DNA of 64,000 bases from Paracoccaceae bacterium (GCA_014323785.1 JACONJ010000043.1:1-64000); one strand, 5' to 3'. Shown: positions 8,795-18,679, counted from the stretch's first letter. Numbers and translations: made by a program. The notes: generated by a model from the letters alone, not told the origin.

Positions 8795-9307
8795 ATGAGT
8801 CTGACCCTGATCCTGATCCGTCACGCGAAATCCGATTGGAATGATCCCCATCTTGCCGATCATGATCGCCCGCTGAACGCACGTGGCAGACGCGCGGCCC
8901 CGCGAATCGGCGCGTGGCTTTCCCTGCAGGGGCTGACCCCGGGCGCAGTGCTGTGTTCCTCGGCGCGGCGGACGCAACAGACCTGGGCGGGGATCGCCAG
9001 CCGGTTGCCCAACGCCCCTGCCCCCGAACTCTCCCGTAGCCTCTATCACGCGGAGCCTGCGCAGATGATGCAGGCGATCAGGCGGGCCAGTGCCTCACCG
9101 CTTATCCTGGTCGGGCATAACCCAGGCATTGGCAGCCTGGCCCGGCTGCTGTGCAAACACCCGCCCGCGCACTCGAAGTTCGATTTTTATCCCACGGGGG
9201 CGACCCTGATTTTGCGGTTCGACGCGGCAAACTGGAGTGGGGCCAAACCCTGCCGAGGAGAGGTTCTGGGGTTCATCATTCCACCAGACCTGCCAGACCC
9301 AGAGTGA
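8795..9307 (+). CDS. SixA-like histidine phosphatase
   Basis: A 170-aa histidine-phosphatase (phosphoglycerate mutase-like) protein. The catalytic RHAKSDW lies at residues 9-15 and the second catalytic His in ILVGHNPGIGSLAR. These are the signatures of SixA-type phosphohistidine phosphatases, which dephosphorylate His-phosphorylated signalling proteins. The exact target is unknown. It stands alone, 204 bp after argB, and converges with the bzt transporter operon. Confidence 0.88.
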   Translation: MSLTLILIRHAKSDWNDPHLADHDRPLNARGRRAAPRIGAWLSLQGLTPGAVLCSSARRTQQTWAGIASRLPNAPAPELSRSLYHAEPAQMMQAIRRASASPLILVGHNPGIGSLARLLCKHPPAHSKFDFYPTGATLILRFDAANWSGAKPCRGEVLGFIIPPDLPDPE

Positions 9308-9321
9308 CAACACCCGCCCCT

Positions 9322-9363
9322 GGCCCCCCGGTACCATACTATTCCGACCATGTGCCGGGGGCC
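9322..9363. terminator. Hairpin between convergent genes
   Basis: A GC-rich inverted repeat (arms around 9322-9330 and 9355-9363, with a loop of about 24 nt) lies between the sixA-like stop and the bztD stop. There is no T tract on either strand, so it would be a non-canonical or Rho-assisted terminator. Confidence 0.35.
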
Positions 9364-9401
9364 GCTTCAGGAACAGCGGCTTGGCAGGACAGACCCCTTC
9401 G

Positions 9402-10211
9402 TCAATGCCCGAGTATCTGGCTTAGGAACAGTTTCGTCCGGTCAGATCGGGGGGCGTTGAAGAACGCTTCCGGTTCATTCTGTTCAACAACTTGCCCCTG
9501 GTCCATGAAGATCACGCGGTTCGCCACCTGACGGGCAAAGCCCATCTCGTGGGTGACGCAGATCATCGTCATCCCCTCTTCAGCCAGTTGGATCATGGTA
9601 TCCAGCACCTCTTTGATCATCTCCGGATCAAGGGCCGAGGTGGGCTCGTCAAACAGCATGATCCGGGGCCGCATGCACAGCGAACGCGCAATGGCGACCC
9701 GCTGCTGCTGGCCACCCGAAAGCTGGCCGGGGTATTTCAGTGCCTGTTCCGGGATTTTGACCTTTTCCAGAAAATACATCGCCGTTTCTTCGGCCTCTTT
9801 CCTGGGGATTTTGCGCACCCAGATCGGTGCCAGGGTGCAGTTCTCAAGGATCGAAAGGTGCGGGAACAGGTTGAAATGCTGGAACACCATCCCAACCTCT
9901 GACCGGATTTTGTCGATGTTCTTCAGGTCATTTGACAAAAGTGTGCCATCGACGGTGATCGAGCCCTGTTGATGTTCTTCTAGGGCGTTGATGCAGCGGA
10001 TCAGCGTTGACTTGCCCGAACCCGAGGGACCGCAAACCACGATCCGCTCGCCCCGGTTCACAGTCAGGTTGATGTCGCGCAGCACGTGAAAGGTGCCATA
10101 CCACTTGTTCATCCCCCGGATGGCGATGGCCACTTCATCCGAGACTGTCATCTGCGAGCGGTCGATTGTGCGTTCTTCCGCCGGATTTGTCGTTGCTTCG
10201 GCCATGGTCAT
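9402..10211 (-). CDS. bztD: Polar amino-acid ABC transporter ATPase (BztD/AapP)
   Basis: A 269-aa ABC ATPase with Walker [11 protein letters not shown]-loop [10 protein letters not shown], signature [15 protein letters not shown], Walker [14 protein letters not shown] and H-loop VTHEM. It powers import of glutamate, glutamine, aspartate and asparagine through the BztBC/AapQM permease, by analogy with the characterised Rhodobacter and Rhizobium systems. It is the last gene of bztABCD, six bases after bztC, and faces the sixA-like gene. Confidence 0.93.
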   Translation of the reverse strand: MTMAEATTNPAEERTIDRSQMTVSDEVAIAIRGMNKWYGTFHVLRDINLTVNRGERIVVCGPSGSGKSTLIRCINALEEHQQGSITVDGTLLSNDLKNIDKIRSEVGMVFQHFNLFPHLSILENCTLAPIWVRKIPRKEAEETAMYFLEKVKIPEQALKYPGQLSGGQQQRVAIARSLCMRPRIMLFDEPTSALDPEMIKEVLDTMIQLAEEGMTMICVTHEMGFARQVANRVIFMDQGQVVEQNEPEAFFNAPRSDRTKLFLSQILGH

Positions 10212-10217
10212 GCCTTT

Positions 10218-11534
10218 CTAGCGGTGATCGCGGCGCAATTTACGCTCAAGGTATTGCGAGTATTTCGACATCGAGAAGCAGCATACGAAAAAGCAAAGCC
10301 CAATGAAGATGAAGAGTTCCCAGTAGATTCCGTTCCAGTCGGTCGTGGCCCGGATTGCATTGGACAGGCCGATTGGATCAAAAAGCCCGATAAAGACAAC
10401 CAGCGTGGTATCCTTAAAGAGTGCGATGAACGTGTTCACGATACCAGGGATTGAGATTTTCAGTGCCTGCGGCAGGATGATCAACCGCATGGATTGCCAG
10501 TAATCCAGGCCCAGACTGTCCGCACCCTCATACTGGCCGCGCGGCAGGGCAGCCAGACCGCCCCGCACCACTTCGGCCATATAGGCGGCGGCAAAAAGCG
10601 TCACCATGATGATCACCCGGAGCATCAGGTCAAAATTCGTCCCCGGCGGCAGAAAGTAGTTAAGCAGGATTGAAGCCGTGAACAGCCAGACGATCAGCGG
10701 TACACCCCGAATGACCTCAATGAACAGGATCGAGAACTTGTTGATGATGAACAGATCCGATTGCCGCCCAAGTGCCAGCAGAATGCCAAGGGGCAGGGAC
10801 AGAAAAATGCCCGTGATGCCGATGATAAAGGCCAGCATGAAGCCGCCGAAATCATTCGACTCGATAGAGGTGATCCTGATCGGCAAGACCGCACCCAAAG
10901 CCCCGGCCATCGGCCCGGCAAGGAAAAGCCAGTACAGGATCGGCACGATAATGGCCATAACCGTCACCCCAAGGGATCCAAATACCCCTTCACCGAATCG
11001 GGCAACCAGGAACGGAAGTGCAAAGCCCGCGGCCACCGCCACGGGCCCCCAGATTGTGCCCCCCCCCCAAAGCAGCCAGTAGCACAGGAAGGGCGCGGCC
11101 GCGGTGACGTAAAGCATCCTGCGCGGGACTGCATCGAACAGCACTGGCGCGATGGCACCGCCAAAGACCGCAAATGCTAGGATCGGGCGCCAGTAATGTT
11201 CTGGCGGGTAAAAGCCGAACATGAGCTGGTGCCACCGATCCGTCAGAACCGACCAGCAGGCCACGCGGGCCCCTTCGTCATATCGGGCGTCGCGGAACTC
11301 ACGGCATTCATTCAGGCTGCCAGCATCCCAGATACCGAAGAACACCCAACCGGTCACATGGCTGAGGATCCAATAGATCACATAAAGGGAGATGAACGTC
11401 AGAATGGCATTGAACCAGCTGGAAAACAGGTTTTCCCGCAGCCACTTCAGAACACCCGCCTGCGCCATTGGCGGGGCCTGTTCGGGCAATATCTCTGTCC
11501 GGACGAAGGCGTGCGATGCGCTTATGCTGGTCAT
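10218..11534 (-). CDS. bztC: Polar amino-acid ABC transporter permease (BztC/AapM)
   Basis: A 438-aa permease longer than the usual 220-aa HisM type because of an extended N-terminal half with extra membrane segments, characteristic of BztC/AapM. The ABC-permease EAA-like loop near the C-terminus reads RGGLAALPRGQYEGADSLGL, which couples to the ATPase. It works with BztB as a heterodimer. One base separates it from bztB. Confidence 0.92.
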   Translation of the reverse strand: MTSISASHAFVRTEILPEQAPPMAQAGVLKWLRENLFSSWFNAILTFISLYVIYWILSHVTGWVFFGIWDAGSLNECREFRDARYDEGARVACWSVLTDRWHQLMFGFYPPEHYWRPILAFAVFGGAIAPVLFDAVPRRMLYVTAAAPFLCYWLLWGGGTIWGPVAVAAGFALPFLVARFGEGVFGSLGVTVMAIIVPILYWLFLAGPMAGALGAVLPIRITSIESNDFGGFMLAFIIGITGIFLSLPLGILLALGRQSDLFIINKFSILFIEVIRGVPLIVWLFTASILLNYFLPPGTNFDLMLRVIIMVTLFAAAYMAEVVRGGLAALPRGQYEGADSLGLDYWQSMRLIILPQALKISIPGIVNTFIALFKDTTLVVFIGLFDPIGLSNAIRATTDWNGIYWELFIFIGLCFFVCCFSMSKYSQYLERKLRRDHR

Positions 11535-11535
11535 C

Positions 11536-12753
11536 TCAACGTTCCTTCAGTTTGACGGAATTGTTATAGACGTTCAATGCCCCGGAGATCAGCAGCGATG
11601 TGATCAGGTAGAAGAGGCCAAGCAGCAGCATCCCCTCTAACTCTCGCCCTGTCTGGTTAATGGTGATCCCGCCAAGGGTGGACCGCACATCCATATACCC
11701 CACGGCCAAAGCCAAGGAGGAGTTCTTGGTCAGGTTGAGGTATTGCGAAATCAAGGGCGGGATGATAACCTGCAGTGCCTGCGGCAGGATAACAAGGTGC
11801 ATCGTCCGCCCGGGCTGAAGGCCCAGGGAAAACGCCGCCTCGGTTTGCCCCCTGGATATCGCAAGGATACCGCCCCGCACATTCTCGGCAACGAAAGCCC
11901 CTGTATAGAGCGCAAGCGCAAGCGTTAGCGCGATGAAAGAATTGCGCATGTGAATGCCGCCCTGGAAGTTGAACCCTTGCAGCATCGGGTAATCCAGGGT
12001 GATGGGACGACCCAGGATGACGTAGAACAGCAGGGGCAGCACAATCAGCAGGCCCAGGGAAACCCAAAGAACGGGCAGCTGCGCACCCGTCGCCTCTTGC
12101 CGGGCTTTGGCATAACGGCGGAAAAAGATAACCCCGAGGATCGAGGCCGCAAACACGGCGACAAGCACCAATGATCCGGCCCCGAAGACCGGCGCGGGAA
12201 CGTAGACGCCGCGATTGGTGATGGCCACGCTGTTGAACAGGGACATGGCGGCAGCGGGATCATCCCCGCGGAACGCACGCGGCGCGGGCATTGCCTCGGT
12301 CATGATGGCAAAGACGATCAGGATCCAAACGAGCGTCGGGATGTTGCGGAACATCTCTACATAGATGCCCATCAAGCGCGACACGATCCAGTTATTGGAC
12401 AGGCGCAGCACACCCGCAAACAGACCAAAGATCGTCGCGAGAATACAGCCGACAACCGCCACCAGCAGGGTGTTGAGAATGCCGACCAGAGCGGCGCGGC
12501 CATGGGTTGAATCGTTGCTGTAGTCGATGAGGCGCTGGTTTATATCATAGCCCGCGCGGGTAGACAGAAACCCGAAATCAAAATCCTTGCCCAAGGCCGC
12601 AAGGTTTTGAACCGTGTTGTTCGCCAGCCATAACAGCCCTGCCATGATCAGGATAAACGCGACCACCTGGATCGTCATTGATCGATAGCGCGTGTCGTAG
12701 ACAAGCTGGCTTGGGCGGAAGGATTCAGCGGGGTGTTCCGTCACAGTTGCCAT
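11536..12753 (-). CDS. bztB: Polar amino-acid ABC transporter permease (BztB/AapQ)
   Basis: A 405-aa permease with an extended N-terminus and the C-terminal EAA-like loop NVRGGILAISRGQTEAAFSL. About eight hydrophobic segments are visible. It pairs with BztC in the inner membrane. It is separated from bztA by 123 bp containing a strong stem-loop, so its expression is probably lower than that of the binding protein. Confidence 0.92.
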   Translation of the reverse strand: MATVTEHPAESFRPSQLVYDTRYRSMTIQVVAFILIMAGLLWLANNTVQNLAALGKDFDFGFLSTRAGYDINQRLIDYSNDSTHGRAALVGILNTLLVAVVGCILATIFGLFAGVLRLSNNWIVSRLMGIYVEMFRNIPTLVWILIVFAIMTEAMPAPRAFRGDDPAAAMSLFNSVAITNRGVYVPAPVFGAGSLVLVAVFAASILGVIFFRRYAKARQEATGAQLPVLWVSLGLLIVLPLLFYVILGRPITLDYPMLQGFNFQGGIHMRNSFIALTLALALYTGAFVAENVRGGILAISRGQTEAAFSLGLQPGRTMHLVILPQALQVIIPPLISQYLNLTKNSSLALAVGYMDVRSTLGGITINQTGRELEGMLLLGLFYLITSLLISGALNVYNNSVKLKER

Positions 12754-12835
12754 TCAGGGTACCCCCTGCAACTCAAGGATCGCCAAACCCGGCCCGAGGT
12801 CCAGGCACGGTTCGCCCGGTCCGGTGGGTGATAGA

Positions 12836-12867
12836 CGAAGGGCGCAGGGACAGCCGCGCGCCCTTCG
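12836..12867 (-). promoter_or_regulatory. Intercistronic stem-loop between bztA and bztB
   Basis: A perfect 10-bp stem (12836-12845 with 12858-12867) with a 12-nt loop lies just downstream of the bztA stop on the transcript. Such hairpins after binding-protein genes commonly protect the upstream mRNA and reduce read-through. No T tract follows, so complete termination is unlikely. Confidence 0.6.
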
Positions 12868-12876
12868 CGGATACGC

Positions 12877-13893
12877 TTACCGGAACGGCGGGCTGTACAG
12901 CAGGCCACCATCGGTCCACTGGGCATTCAACCCCCGCGCCAGGCCGATCGGGGTATCTTCACCGATGTTGCGGGCGAAAATCTCGCCATAGTTGCCAACC
13001 GCGGACAGAACATTCACGGCCCAGTCAGCCTCCAAACCAAGCTGGGCACCCAACTCGCCTTCGAAGCCAAGCAGACGGTTCACTTCCGGCACGTCGGTGC
13101 CATTGGCCATTTCCATCACGTTGGCCGAGGTAATGCCAAGCTCTTCGGCCGAGATCAGCGCATTCAGGGTCCATCGGACGATATCACCCCACTGGTTGTC
13201 CCCATGGCGCACAAGCGGGCCGAGCGGCTCTTTCGATACAACCTCCGGCAGGATGACATGCGCCCCCGGGTCTTCAAAACTGGCGCGGGTAGCGGCCAGG
13301 CCCGAAGTATCGGTGGTGTACACGTCACACGCGCCAGCCAGGTATTGCTGCTGCGCTTCAGCGTTGGTTTCGATCGGAACCGGCTCATAAGTCATGGTGT
13401 TGGACGAAAAGAAGTCCGCCAGGTTGAGCTCGGTCGTGGTTCCCGTCTGGATACAGACGGTCGCACCGTCCAGGTCCAGGGCCGATGCAACGCCCAACTC
13501 ACGGGGAATCATGAAGCCTTGACCGTCATAGTAATTGATACCGGTGAATTCGAACGCAAGATCCACATCGCGGGAGAACGTCCAGGTTGTGTTCCGCACC
13601 AGAACGTCCACTTCACCCGATGCCAGGGCAGTGAAGCGCCGCGCGGTGGTCAGCGGGATGAATTCAACCGCTGTCGGGTCACCCAGAACGGCGACCGCAA
13701 TGGCACGGCACATAGCAACGTCAAAGCCCTGCCACTCACCACTCGAGTCAGGTGCGCCGAAGCCAGCCAGACCAGTGTTTGAACCGCACAGCAGTTCGCC
13801 GCGGTCACGCACCTGGTCAAGCGTTTGCGCGGATACGACGCCTGACACCATGGCAGCAGCAGCAAGCGTGCCAAAAAATACGGATGTCTTCAT
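12877..13893 (-). CDS. bztA: Periplasmic amino-acid-binding protein (BztA/AapJ)
   Basis: A 338-aa family-3 solute-binding protein with a classical signal peptide (MKTSVFFGTLAAAAMVSGVV, cleavage near VSA-QT). The mature start has the signature TLDQVRDRGELLCGSN. It captures glutamate, glutamine, aspartate and asparagine in characterised homologues. It is first in bztABCD, with a strong promoter about 100 bp upstream and a hairpin after its stop, matching the need for excess binding protein. Confidence 0.94.
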   Translation of the reverse strand: MKTSVFFGTLAAAAMVSGVVSAQTLDQVRDRGELLCGSNTGLAGFGAPDSSGEWQGFDVAMCRAIAVAVLGDPTAVEFIPLTTARRFTALASGEVDVLVRNTTWTFSRDVDLAFEFTGINYYDGQGFMIPRELGVASALDLDGATVCIQTGTTTELNLADFFSSNTMTYEPVPIETNAEAQQQYLAGACDVYTTDTSGLAATRASFEDPGAHVILPEVVSKEPLGPLVRHGDNQWGDIVRWTLNALISAEELGITSANVMEMANGTDVPEVNRLLGFEGELGAQLGLEADWAVNVLSAVGNYGEIFARNIGEDTPIGLARGLNAQWTDGGLLYSPPFR

Positions 13894-13991
13894 TATTTAC
13901 CTCTCCCTGATGGGCCCCTTCAGGGGCGGTTTCAGATGGCCTTGATGGCCTTTTTGCAGGCATTGAGGGGGCTTCCCCCTCACCGTCCCCT

Positions 13992-14021
13992 ATTTTAGCG
14001 AAATCTGGCGGGATAAGTCAA
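13992..14021 (-). promoter_or_regulatory. Promoter of bztABCD
   Basis: On the minus strand TTGACT (14021-14016) and TAAAAT (13997-13992) are spaced by 18 bp, each five of six to consensus. Transcription would start near 13985 and give a leader of about 90 nt rich in small hairpins before bztA. Confidence 0.75.
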
Positions 14022-14126
14022 GAGGGAGAAAGGTGTTTTCAGCCATGATCGGGCGCATACGGGTTCTGAAAACTTATTTTTACGCAATTATGTAAGTAAA
14101 TCAATACCCTGGGAATGATATAGCAA

Positions 14127-14840
14127 TCAGATTCGGGTCGACATTTTCAGAAACCTGGCCGCGGACAGAAAGGCACGCTGCCGTTCAACCGCCATTTCTG
14201 CGGCTTCCATGTCCTTACCCCATTGTTCAGCCTGCCAATCCTCATCGATTCGCGCCAGGGTCCAGGCACACTCTGGCGACAGCTGAACTTCGGCAACGGC
14301 CAGCCCCAGAATCAGGGAACCCGACAGCGTGATCAGGTCATGCAAGGCGGTTAGTGGAAAGGGTTGAAACCCATGAACCACCGCCCGAAGTACCAGGAGG
14401 GCCTCAGCTGGCTGATCAACGGGGATGACGCCCCGGGTGACCTTGAGTGCTGCCCCGTAACGCGCCGAAGCCCAATCCAGCACCGGATTCCACCCCGCAG
14501 CCTGGCGTGCGACAAGCACGGCCGGTTCGGCTGCCCGGTGGCACAGAAGGTCGGTTTCCGCATAACCCGCCAGCATATCGGCAATGGCACCGTGCTGCGA
14601 CGCAACTTTGTCAACCGCCGAATTCGCCGCGCGGGTCACGGGCATGGTGCGCGGGGCAATGTCCTTATCCTGCGCGTTCCATTCGGTCGCAATCGCCTCG
14701 GCCATGGCGCGGGTCGGCAGAACCAAGGGGGATTTCAGCGGCGTCCGCAGAATTCGCCCGTCCAGAGTCACTTCAAACCCTGACCCCGCCTGGCGCGGCG
14801 CGGCCATGGTCCAGAAGCGTCTGGCACCCCATTCGCGCAT
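14127..14840 (-). CDS. ATP12-family F1-ATPase assembly chaperone
   Basis: A 237-aa ATP12-family protein. Recognisable segments are the N-terminal RRFWTMAAPRQ, VTLDGRILRTPLKSPLVLPT, the central TDLLCHRAAEP and the C-terminal RIDEDWQAEQWGKD. Mitochondrial Atp12 binds the F1 alpha subunit during ATP-synthase assembly; bacterial members occur mainly in Alphaproteobacteria. It lies five bases downstream of a HAD remnant in a coupled run with the rluC-like gene. The start MREWGARRFW fits the family. Confidence 0.9.
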   Translation of the reverse strand: MREWGARRFWTMAAPRQAGSGFEVTLDGRILRTPLKSPLVLPTRAMAEAIATEWNAQDKDIAPRTMPVTRAANSAVDKVASQHGAIADMLAGYAETDLLCHRAAEPAVLVARQAAGWNPVLDWASARYGAALKVTRGVIPVDQPAEALLVLRAVVHGFQPFPLTALHDLITLSGSLILGLAVAEVQLSPECAWTLARIDEDWQAEQWGKDMEAAEMAVERQRAFLSAARFLKMSTRI

Positions 14841-14845
14841 GCCTT

Positions 14846-14998
14846 TTACCCCCGCAGATGTTCCAACACGCCCGGCAGCCCCGCGTCCCCGCGTGGGCAG
14901 TCGATGGTTGCAAAGGCACCAGCCATGACGGCCATGATATGCGCTTGGCCGTCCACCAGCGTTCTACCCACATCGAAGATCACGGGCCGCGGGATCAT
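14846..14998 (-). pseudogene. In-frame relic of a HAD-superfamily phosphatase
   Basis: A 50-codon frame whose first part, VIFDVGRTLVDGQAHIMAVM, matches the N-terminus of HAD phosphatases. Its end, LPGVLEHLRG, looks like the family C-terminus. About 170 residues in the middle are missing compared with a normal protein of around 220. The catalytic DxDGT is degraded to DVGRT, so the nucleophile/acid pair is lost. The start overlaps the upstream rluC-like stop (ATGA) and the stop lies five bases before ATP12. A HAD hydrolase is the usual gene here in related genomes as I recall, so this is a deletion remnant. It may persist as a coupling leader for ATP12. Confidence 0.8.
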
Positions 14999-16050
14999 GC
15001 CCGGCCCGTCTTATCATCCGGGAACGGGTCAGCCAGCACATCCCCGACTGACCATTCCACCAAATCCCACGTATGCGCCATATGCGGCGGCAGGGGCGCG
15101 GTCAGGGACAGGCGAATCCCCATCAACGGATGGGTGAGGCTGAGCAAGCGCGCGTGCAAGTGGAGCCTGCAGCTGAACTCTCCACCCAGCCGGCCCCCCC
15201 AGCCATCGCCCTGGTTTTCCTGCCCTGAACCGCCATATTTGCCATCCCCGATGATCGGGTGGCCAATCCCGGCCATATGGGCGCGCAACTGATGGGTCCG
15301 GCCGGTCACTGGCACCAGGGCAACCCAGGACGCACGGCCGCCCAAATGGCTAAGAACGGCATAATCGGTGGTGGCGTGTTTTGCCCCAGGCGTCGTCTTG
15401 ATCTGATCGGGATGCAGGCACAGCATCTTTTCCGCCCCTCCTGCCTGCCCATGGCCCGGTGCCTTCACCAGACCAAAGCGGATCGTTCCCATCCGCGGCT
15501 GCGGCAGACCAGCCACAGCGGCCCAGTAGATTTTGCGCGTCTCCCGCGATTGCAAAGCCGTGCTGAGCGCGGCAGCCACAGTGCGGCTGCGGGCCAGAAC
15601 CAGAACGCCCGATGTGTCCTTGTCCAAACGATGCACCAGGCGCGGTTTCTCCCCGGCATCGAAGCGCAAAGCCTCGGACAGGCCATCAACATGGCGGGGC
15701 TGGCGGCTGCCGCCCTGGCTGGGCAGCCCCGGGGGCTTGTTCAAGACAATCAGGTGATCATCGCGATAGATGACGGCGGCGCGGATCATCCCGGCATCGG
15801 CATCGCTTATCCCGGGGCGTGGCACAGCCAGCGGCGCGGCCGCATCGGGCAGGGGCGGGATGCGCACCGTCTGCCCTTCAGTCAGGCGGGTGGCCGGCTT
15901 CACCCGCTTGCCATCAACGCGAATCTCACCCTTGCGGCACATCCTTTCAATGCGGCCTTGGCTGATCTGCGGGAATTGTCGCCGAAACCAGCGATCCAGC
16001 CGTTGATCACCATCGCCGGGTGCGACCTGGTAGTGTTCAACCCCGCTCAT
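14995..16050 (-). CDS. RluA-family rRNA pseudouridine synthase (RluC-like)
   Basis: A 351-aa RluA-family enzyme with an N-terminal S4 RNA-binding domain (residues about 15-75) and the catalytic HRLDKDTSGVLVLA, whose Asp is the nucleophile that isomerises uridine. The domain order fits RluC/RluD-type 23S rRNA modification. I place the start at MSGVEHYQV (16050), where ATG overlaps the crcB stop by four bases; an upstream in-frame start adds only eight residues. The stop overlaps the start of the HAD remnant. Confidence 0.9.
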   Translation of the reverse strand: MSGVEHYQVAPGDGDQRLDRWFRRQFPQISQGRIERMCRKGEIRVDGKRVKPATRLTEGQTVRIPPLPDAAAPLAVPRPGISDADAGMIRAAVIYRDDHLIVLNKPPGLPSQGGSRQPRHVDGLSEALRFDAGEKPRLVHRLDKDTSGVLVLARSRTVAAALSTALQSRETRKIYWAAVAGLPQPRMGTIRFGLVKAPGHGQAGGAEKMLCLHPDQIKTTPGAKHATTDYAVLSHLGGRASWVALVPVTGRTHQLRAHMAGIGHPIIGDGKYGGSGQENQGDGWGGRLGGEFSCRLHLHARLLSLTHPLMGIRLSLTAPLPPHMAHTWDLVEWSVGDVLADPFPDDKTGRA

Positions 16051-16463
16051 GCAAGGGTCACGCGGGCCAGCCACAATCCTGCCATCAGCCCCAGGATCGA
16101 CAGACCAACCGAGGCCAGAACATAAAGTGCCGCCGCCCCTGGGGTGCCGTGTTCGTAAAGATTAACCGCCTCCAGCGAGAAGGCCGAAAAGGTTGTGAAC
16201 CCGCCCAGAAGCCCCGTTATGACCAAGGGTGCCAGATGCGCCAGCCCACGCTGCGCGGCTGCCACGACAAAGACGCCCATCAGGAAAGAACCGATCACAT
16301 TCACCAAGAGGACAGCATAGGGAAAGGGCGTGTGGCCCAGCACCCGTACAATGCCCAGCCCCATCAGGTGACGCATCACCGCCCCCGCCGCGCCCCCAAT
16401 GGCAACCTGAAACACCGCAGCCAGCATGGGCAGGGGTTTCGCCCCCCGGGTGGCACGTGTCAA
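16047..16463 (-). CDS. crcB: Fluoride efflux channel CrcB/Fluc
   Basis: A 138-aa four-helix membrane protein with the Fluc motifs GGAAGAVMRH, NVIGSFLMG and GGFTTFSAFS. Fluc is a dual-topology dimer that exports fluoride. It overlaps rarA upstream and the rluC-like gene downstream by four bases each, so it has no room for its own promoter or a fluoride riboswitch; expression must follow rarA. Confidence 0.95.
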   Translation of the reverse strand: MTRATRGAKPLPMLAAVFQVAIGGAAGAVMRHLMGLGIVRVLGHTPFPYAVLLVNVIGSFLMGVFVVAAAQRGLAHLAPLVITGLLGGFTTFSAFSLEAVNLYEHGTPGAAALYVLASVGLSILGLMAGLWLARVTLA

Positions 16464-17791
16464 CCGCGCTGGCGGGTGCTGCGCAACTTGTTGAAATAGG
16501 CCAGGCGCTTGGCCAACTCACGCTCAAATCCGCGCTGCACCGGAACATAGAACTGCGCCCGGCCCATCCCCTCGGGGAAGTAGCTTTGCCCGGAAAAGGC
16601 GTCCGGCGCATCATGGTCGTAAGCATATCCCGCGCCATAGCCATGATCCTTCATCATGCCCGTCGGCGCATTCAGGATATGCTTTGGCGGTGGTTCTGAT
16701 CCGGTGGATTTGGCCGCGCCACGTGCGCCCTTATAGGCAACATAGGCCGCGTTTGATTTCGGTGCCAGGGCAAGATAGATGACAGCCTGTGCCAGGGCCA
16801 ATTCACCCTCGGGGCTGCCAAGGCGTTCACAGGTTTCCCAGGCATCCAGGCACACCCGATGCGCCTGCGGGTCTGCCAAGCCGATATCCTCAACGCTCAT
16901 CCGCGTAACTCGCCGGGCCAGAAACCGCGGATCTTCACCGCCTTCCAGCATTCGCGCCAGCCAGTAAAGGCTGGCATCGGGGTCTGACCCGCGCACGGAT
17001 TTATGCAAGGCCGAGATCAGATTGTAATGCGCATCCCCCGATTTGTCGTATTGCGCCGCACGCCGCTGCAGGCGCTGGGCCAATTGCCTGACCGTCAGCT
17101 GCCCCTTTACCTTCCACGCCCCGATCTGTTCTGCCATGTTCAAAAGTGCGCGGCCATCGCCATCGGCCATGGTCAGCAGCACCGCCCGCGCCTCTGACCT
17201 CAGCGGCAGGGGGTTGTGCATAAAGCATTCCGCCTGTGTCAGGATGTGATCCAGTGCCTTGTCGTCCAAGCGGTTCAAAACCAGAACCTGCGCCCGGCTG
17301 AGGAGCGCAGCATTCAACTCAAAGGACGGGTTCTCGGTTGTTGCGCCGACCAGCAAGATGGTACCATTTTCCATATGCGGAAGGAACCCATCCTGCTGTG
17401 CCTTGTTGAAGCGGTGAACCTCATCAACAAACAGAAGCGTCCCACGCCCATTGGCATGGCGCATCTGCGCCGCGTCAAAGACTTTGCGCAGGTCCGCTAC
17501 ACCAGTGAAGATCGCGCTGATCTGCGCAAAATGCAGGTCGGTGTCCTGGGCCAAAAGCCGGGCGATGGTCGTCTTGCCCACCCCCGGTGGCCCCCAGAGG
17601 ATCAAGGACGGCAAGGCCCCGCTGTCGATCATCACCCTTAGGGTACCTTCGGGGCCAAGCAGATGATCCTGGCCAGTCACGTCACCCAATGTGGTGGGGC
17701 GCAGCCGGTCAGCCAAAGGATGCGAACCCGGTGCTGGCGTAACTGTGGCGGAGGATGCCGGGGAAACAGAGGGATTGAACAAATCAGCCAT
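16460..17791 (-). CDS. rarA: Replication-associated recombination protein A (RarA/MgsA)
   Basis: A 443-aa AAA+ ATPase with Walker [10 protein letters not shown], Walker [17 protein letters not shown], sensor 1 [18 protein letters not shown] and the C-terminal tetramerisation domain ([14 protein letters not shown]). RarA acts at stalled replication forks with clamp-loader-like architecture. It is the first gene of the coupled rarA-crcB-rluC run. About 480 bp without a gene precede it. Confidence 0.95.
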   Translation of the reverse strand: MADLFNPSVSPASSATVTPAPGSHPLADRLRPTTLGDVTGQDHLLGPEGTLRVMIDSGALPSLILWGPPGVGKTTIARLLAQDTDLHFAQISAIFTGVADLRKVFDAAQMRHANGRGTLLFVDEVHRFNKAQQDGFLPHMENGTILLVGATTENPSFELNAALLSRAQVLVLNRLDDKALDHILTQAECFMHNPLPLRSEARAVLLTMADGDGRALLNMAEQIGAWKVKGQLTVRQLAQRLQRRAAQYDKSGDAHYNLISALHKSVRGSDPDASLYWLARMLEGGEDPRFLARRVTRMSVEDIGLADPQAHRVCLDAWETCERLGSPEGELALAQAVIYLALAPKSNAAYVAYKGARGAAKSTGSEPPPKHILNAPTGMMKDHGYGAGYAYDHDAPDAFSGQSYFPEGMGRAQFYVPVQRGFERELAKRLAYFNKLRSTRQRG

Positions 17792-18271
17792 GCCCCTGTC
17801 TTAGGCGGCGCGGGCGCGGCTGCAAAGTCCCAGGCACACCATGCCCGCTTGGGCAAAAGCATATGCCTTGGGGAATCTCTTGCGCTTTGTTTAGGATCCT
17901 GTAGCGGCCCAACCCTCTGTCCTGTCCTGTCGCGGCCTGGTTTGGCCAGTTTCAATCCTGGCCAAGCGAAAAGTCACCCCTCAGTCCAGCCTTTCCTTCA
18001 TTCTCTCGCGGCCAGCCCTTCGCATGGCTTCCGCCATGCCTGGTTTTCCGTATCGGTCTGCAAGGTAAAGCGGCATAAGGTCTTCTTTGCTCGGTACCCC
18101 AAAGTGCGCGTCTGCTGCGATGCACTACGCGGTCGGTCGTTACCGTTCTCTACAAAAACTTGGTTTCGTCCAGTTGCGTCCCACGCCTTGCGCCTCTGCC
18201 GCGTCAGGGCCACCTGCCCGCATCTGCACCAGTTACCGCCCATTTTCGGGAACCGGGCTGCACGTGTGGGG
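17792..18271. other. rarA-rplQ intergenic stretch, no supported gene
   Basis: The 480 bp hold only Arg/Ser-rich chance frames, with no family motif and no plausible ribosome-binding site. Related genomes often carry a serine protease gene between rplQ and rarA as I recall, but I could not find a remnant of one here. Confidence 0.5.
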
Positions 18272-18679
18272 CTACTCTTCGGCTTCGATCCGTGCGCGGT
18301 CTGCGGCCCCTTTCGCGTCGACGTCGCGGTCAACGAACTCAATAATCGCCATCGGGGCCATATCGCCGTAGCGGAAACCAGATTTGAGCACCCGGACATA
18401 GCCACCCTGGCGCGCGGTATAGCGGGGGCCGATCACATCAAACAGCTTGGCAACATGGGCGTTCTGTTTCAGTTGCACGGTCGCCTGGCGGCGAGCATGC
18501 AAATCGCCGCGTTTGCCAAGGGTGACAAGTTTGTCGACAATGCGCCGCAGCTCTTTGGCTTTCGGCAATGTGGTTTTGATCTGCTCATGTTCAATGAGCG
18601 AGCCAGCCATATTGGCGAACAGTGCCTTGCGGTGTTCGTGTGTCCGGTTCAGGCGGCGGTATCCGCTGGCATGACGCAT
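18272..18679 (-). CDS. rplQ: 50S ribosomal protein L17
   Basis: A 135-aa protein beginning [17 protein letters not shown], the invariant L17 start, with a GGAG ribosome-binding site; an upstream in-frame start at 18760 is a false extension. L17 lies near the peptide exit tunnel. The acidic C-terminal tail is usual for alphaproteobacteria. It is the last gene of the alpha operon, 129 bp after rpoA. Confidence 0.96.
   Translation of the reverse strand: MRHASGYRRLNRTHEHRKALFANMAGSLIEHEQIKTTLPKAKELRRIVDKLVTLGKRGDLHARRQATVQLKQNAHVAKLFDVIGPRYTARQGGYVRVLKSGFRYGDMAPMAIIEFVDRDVDAKGAADRARIEAEE

Noticed and set aside
16460..16480. Fluoride riboswitch before crcB
   Set aside because: crcB overlaps rarA by four bases, leaving no leader.
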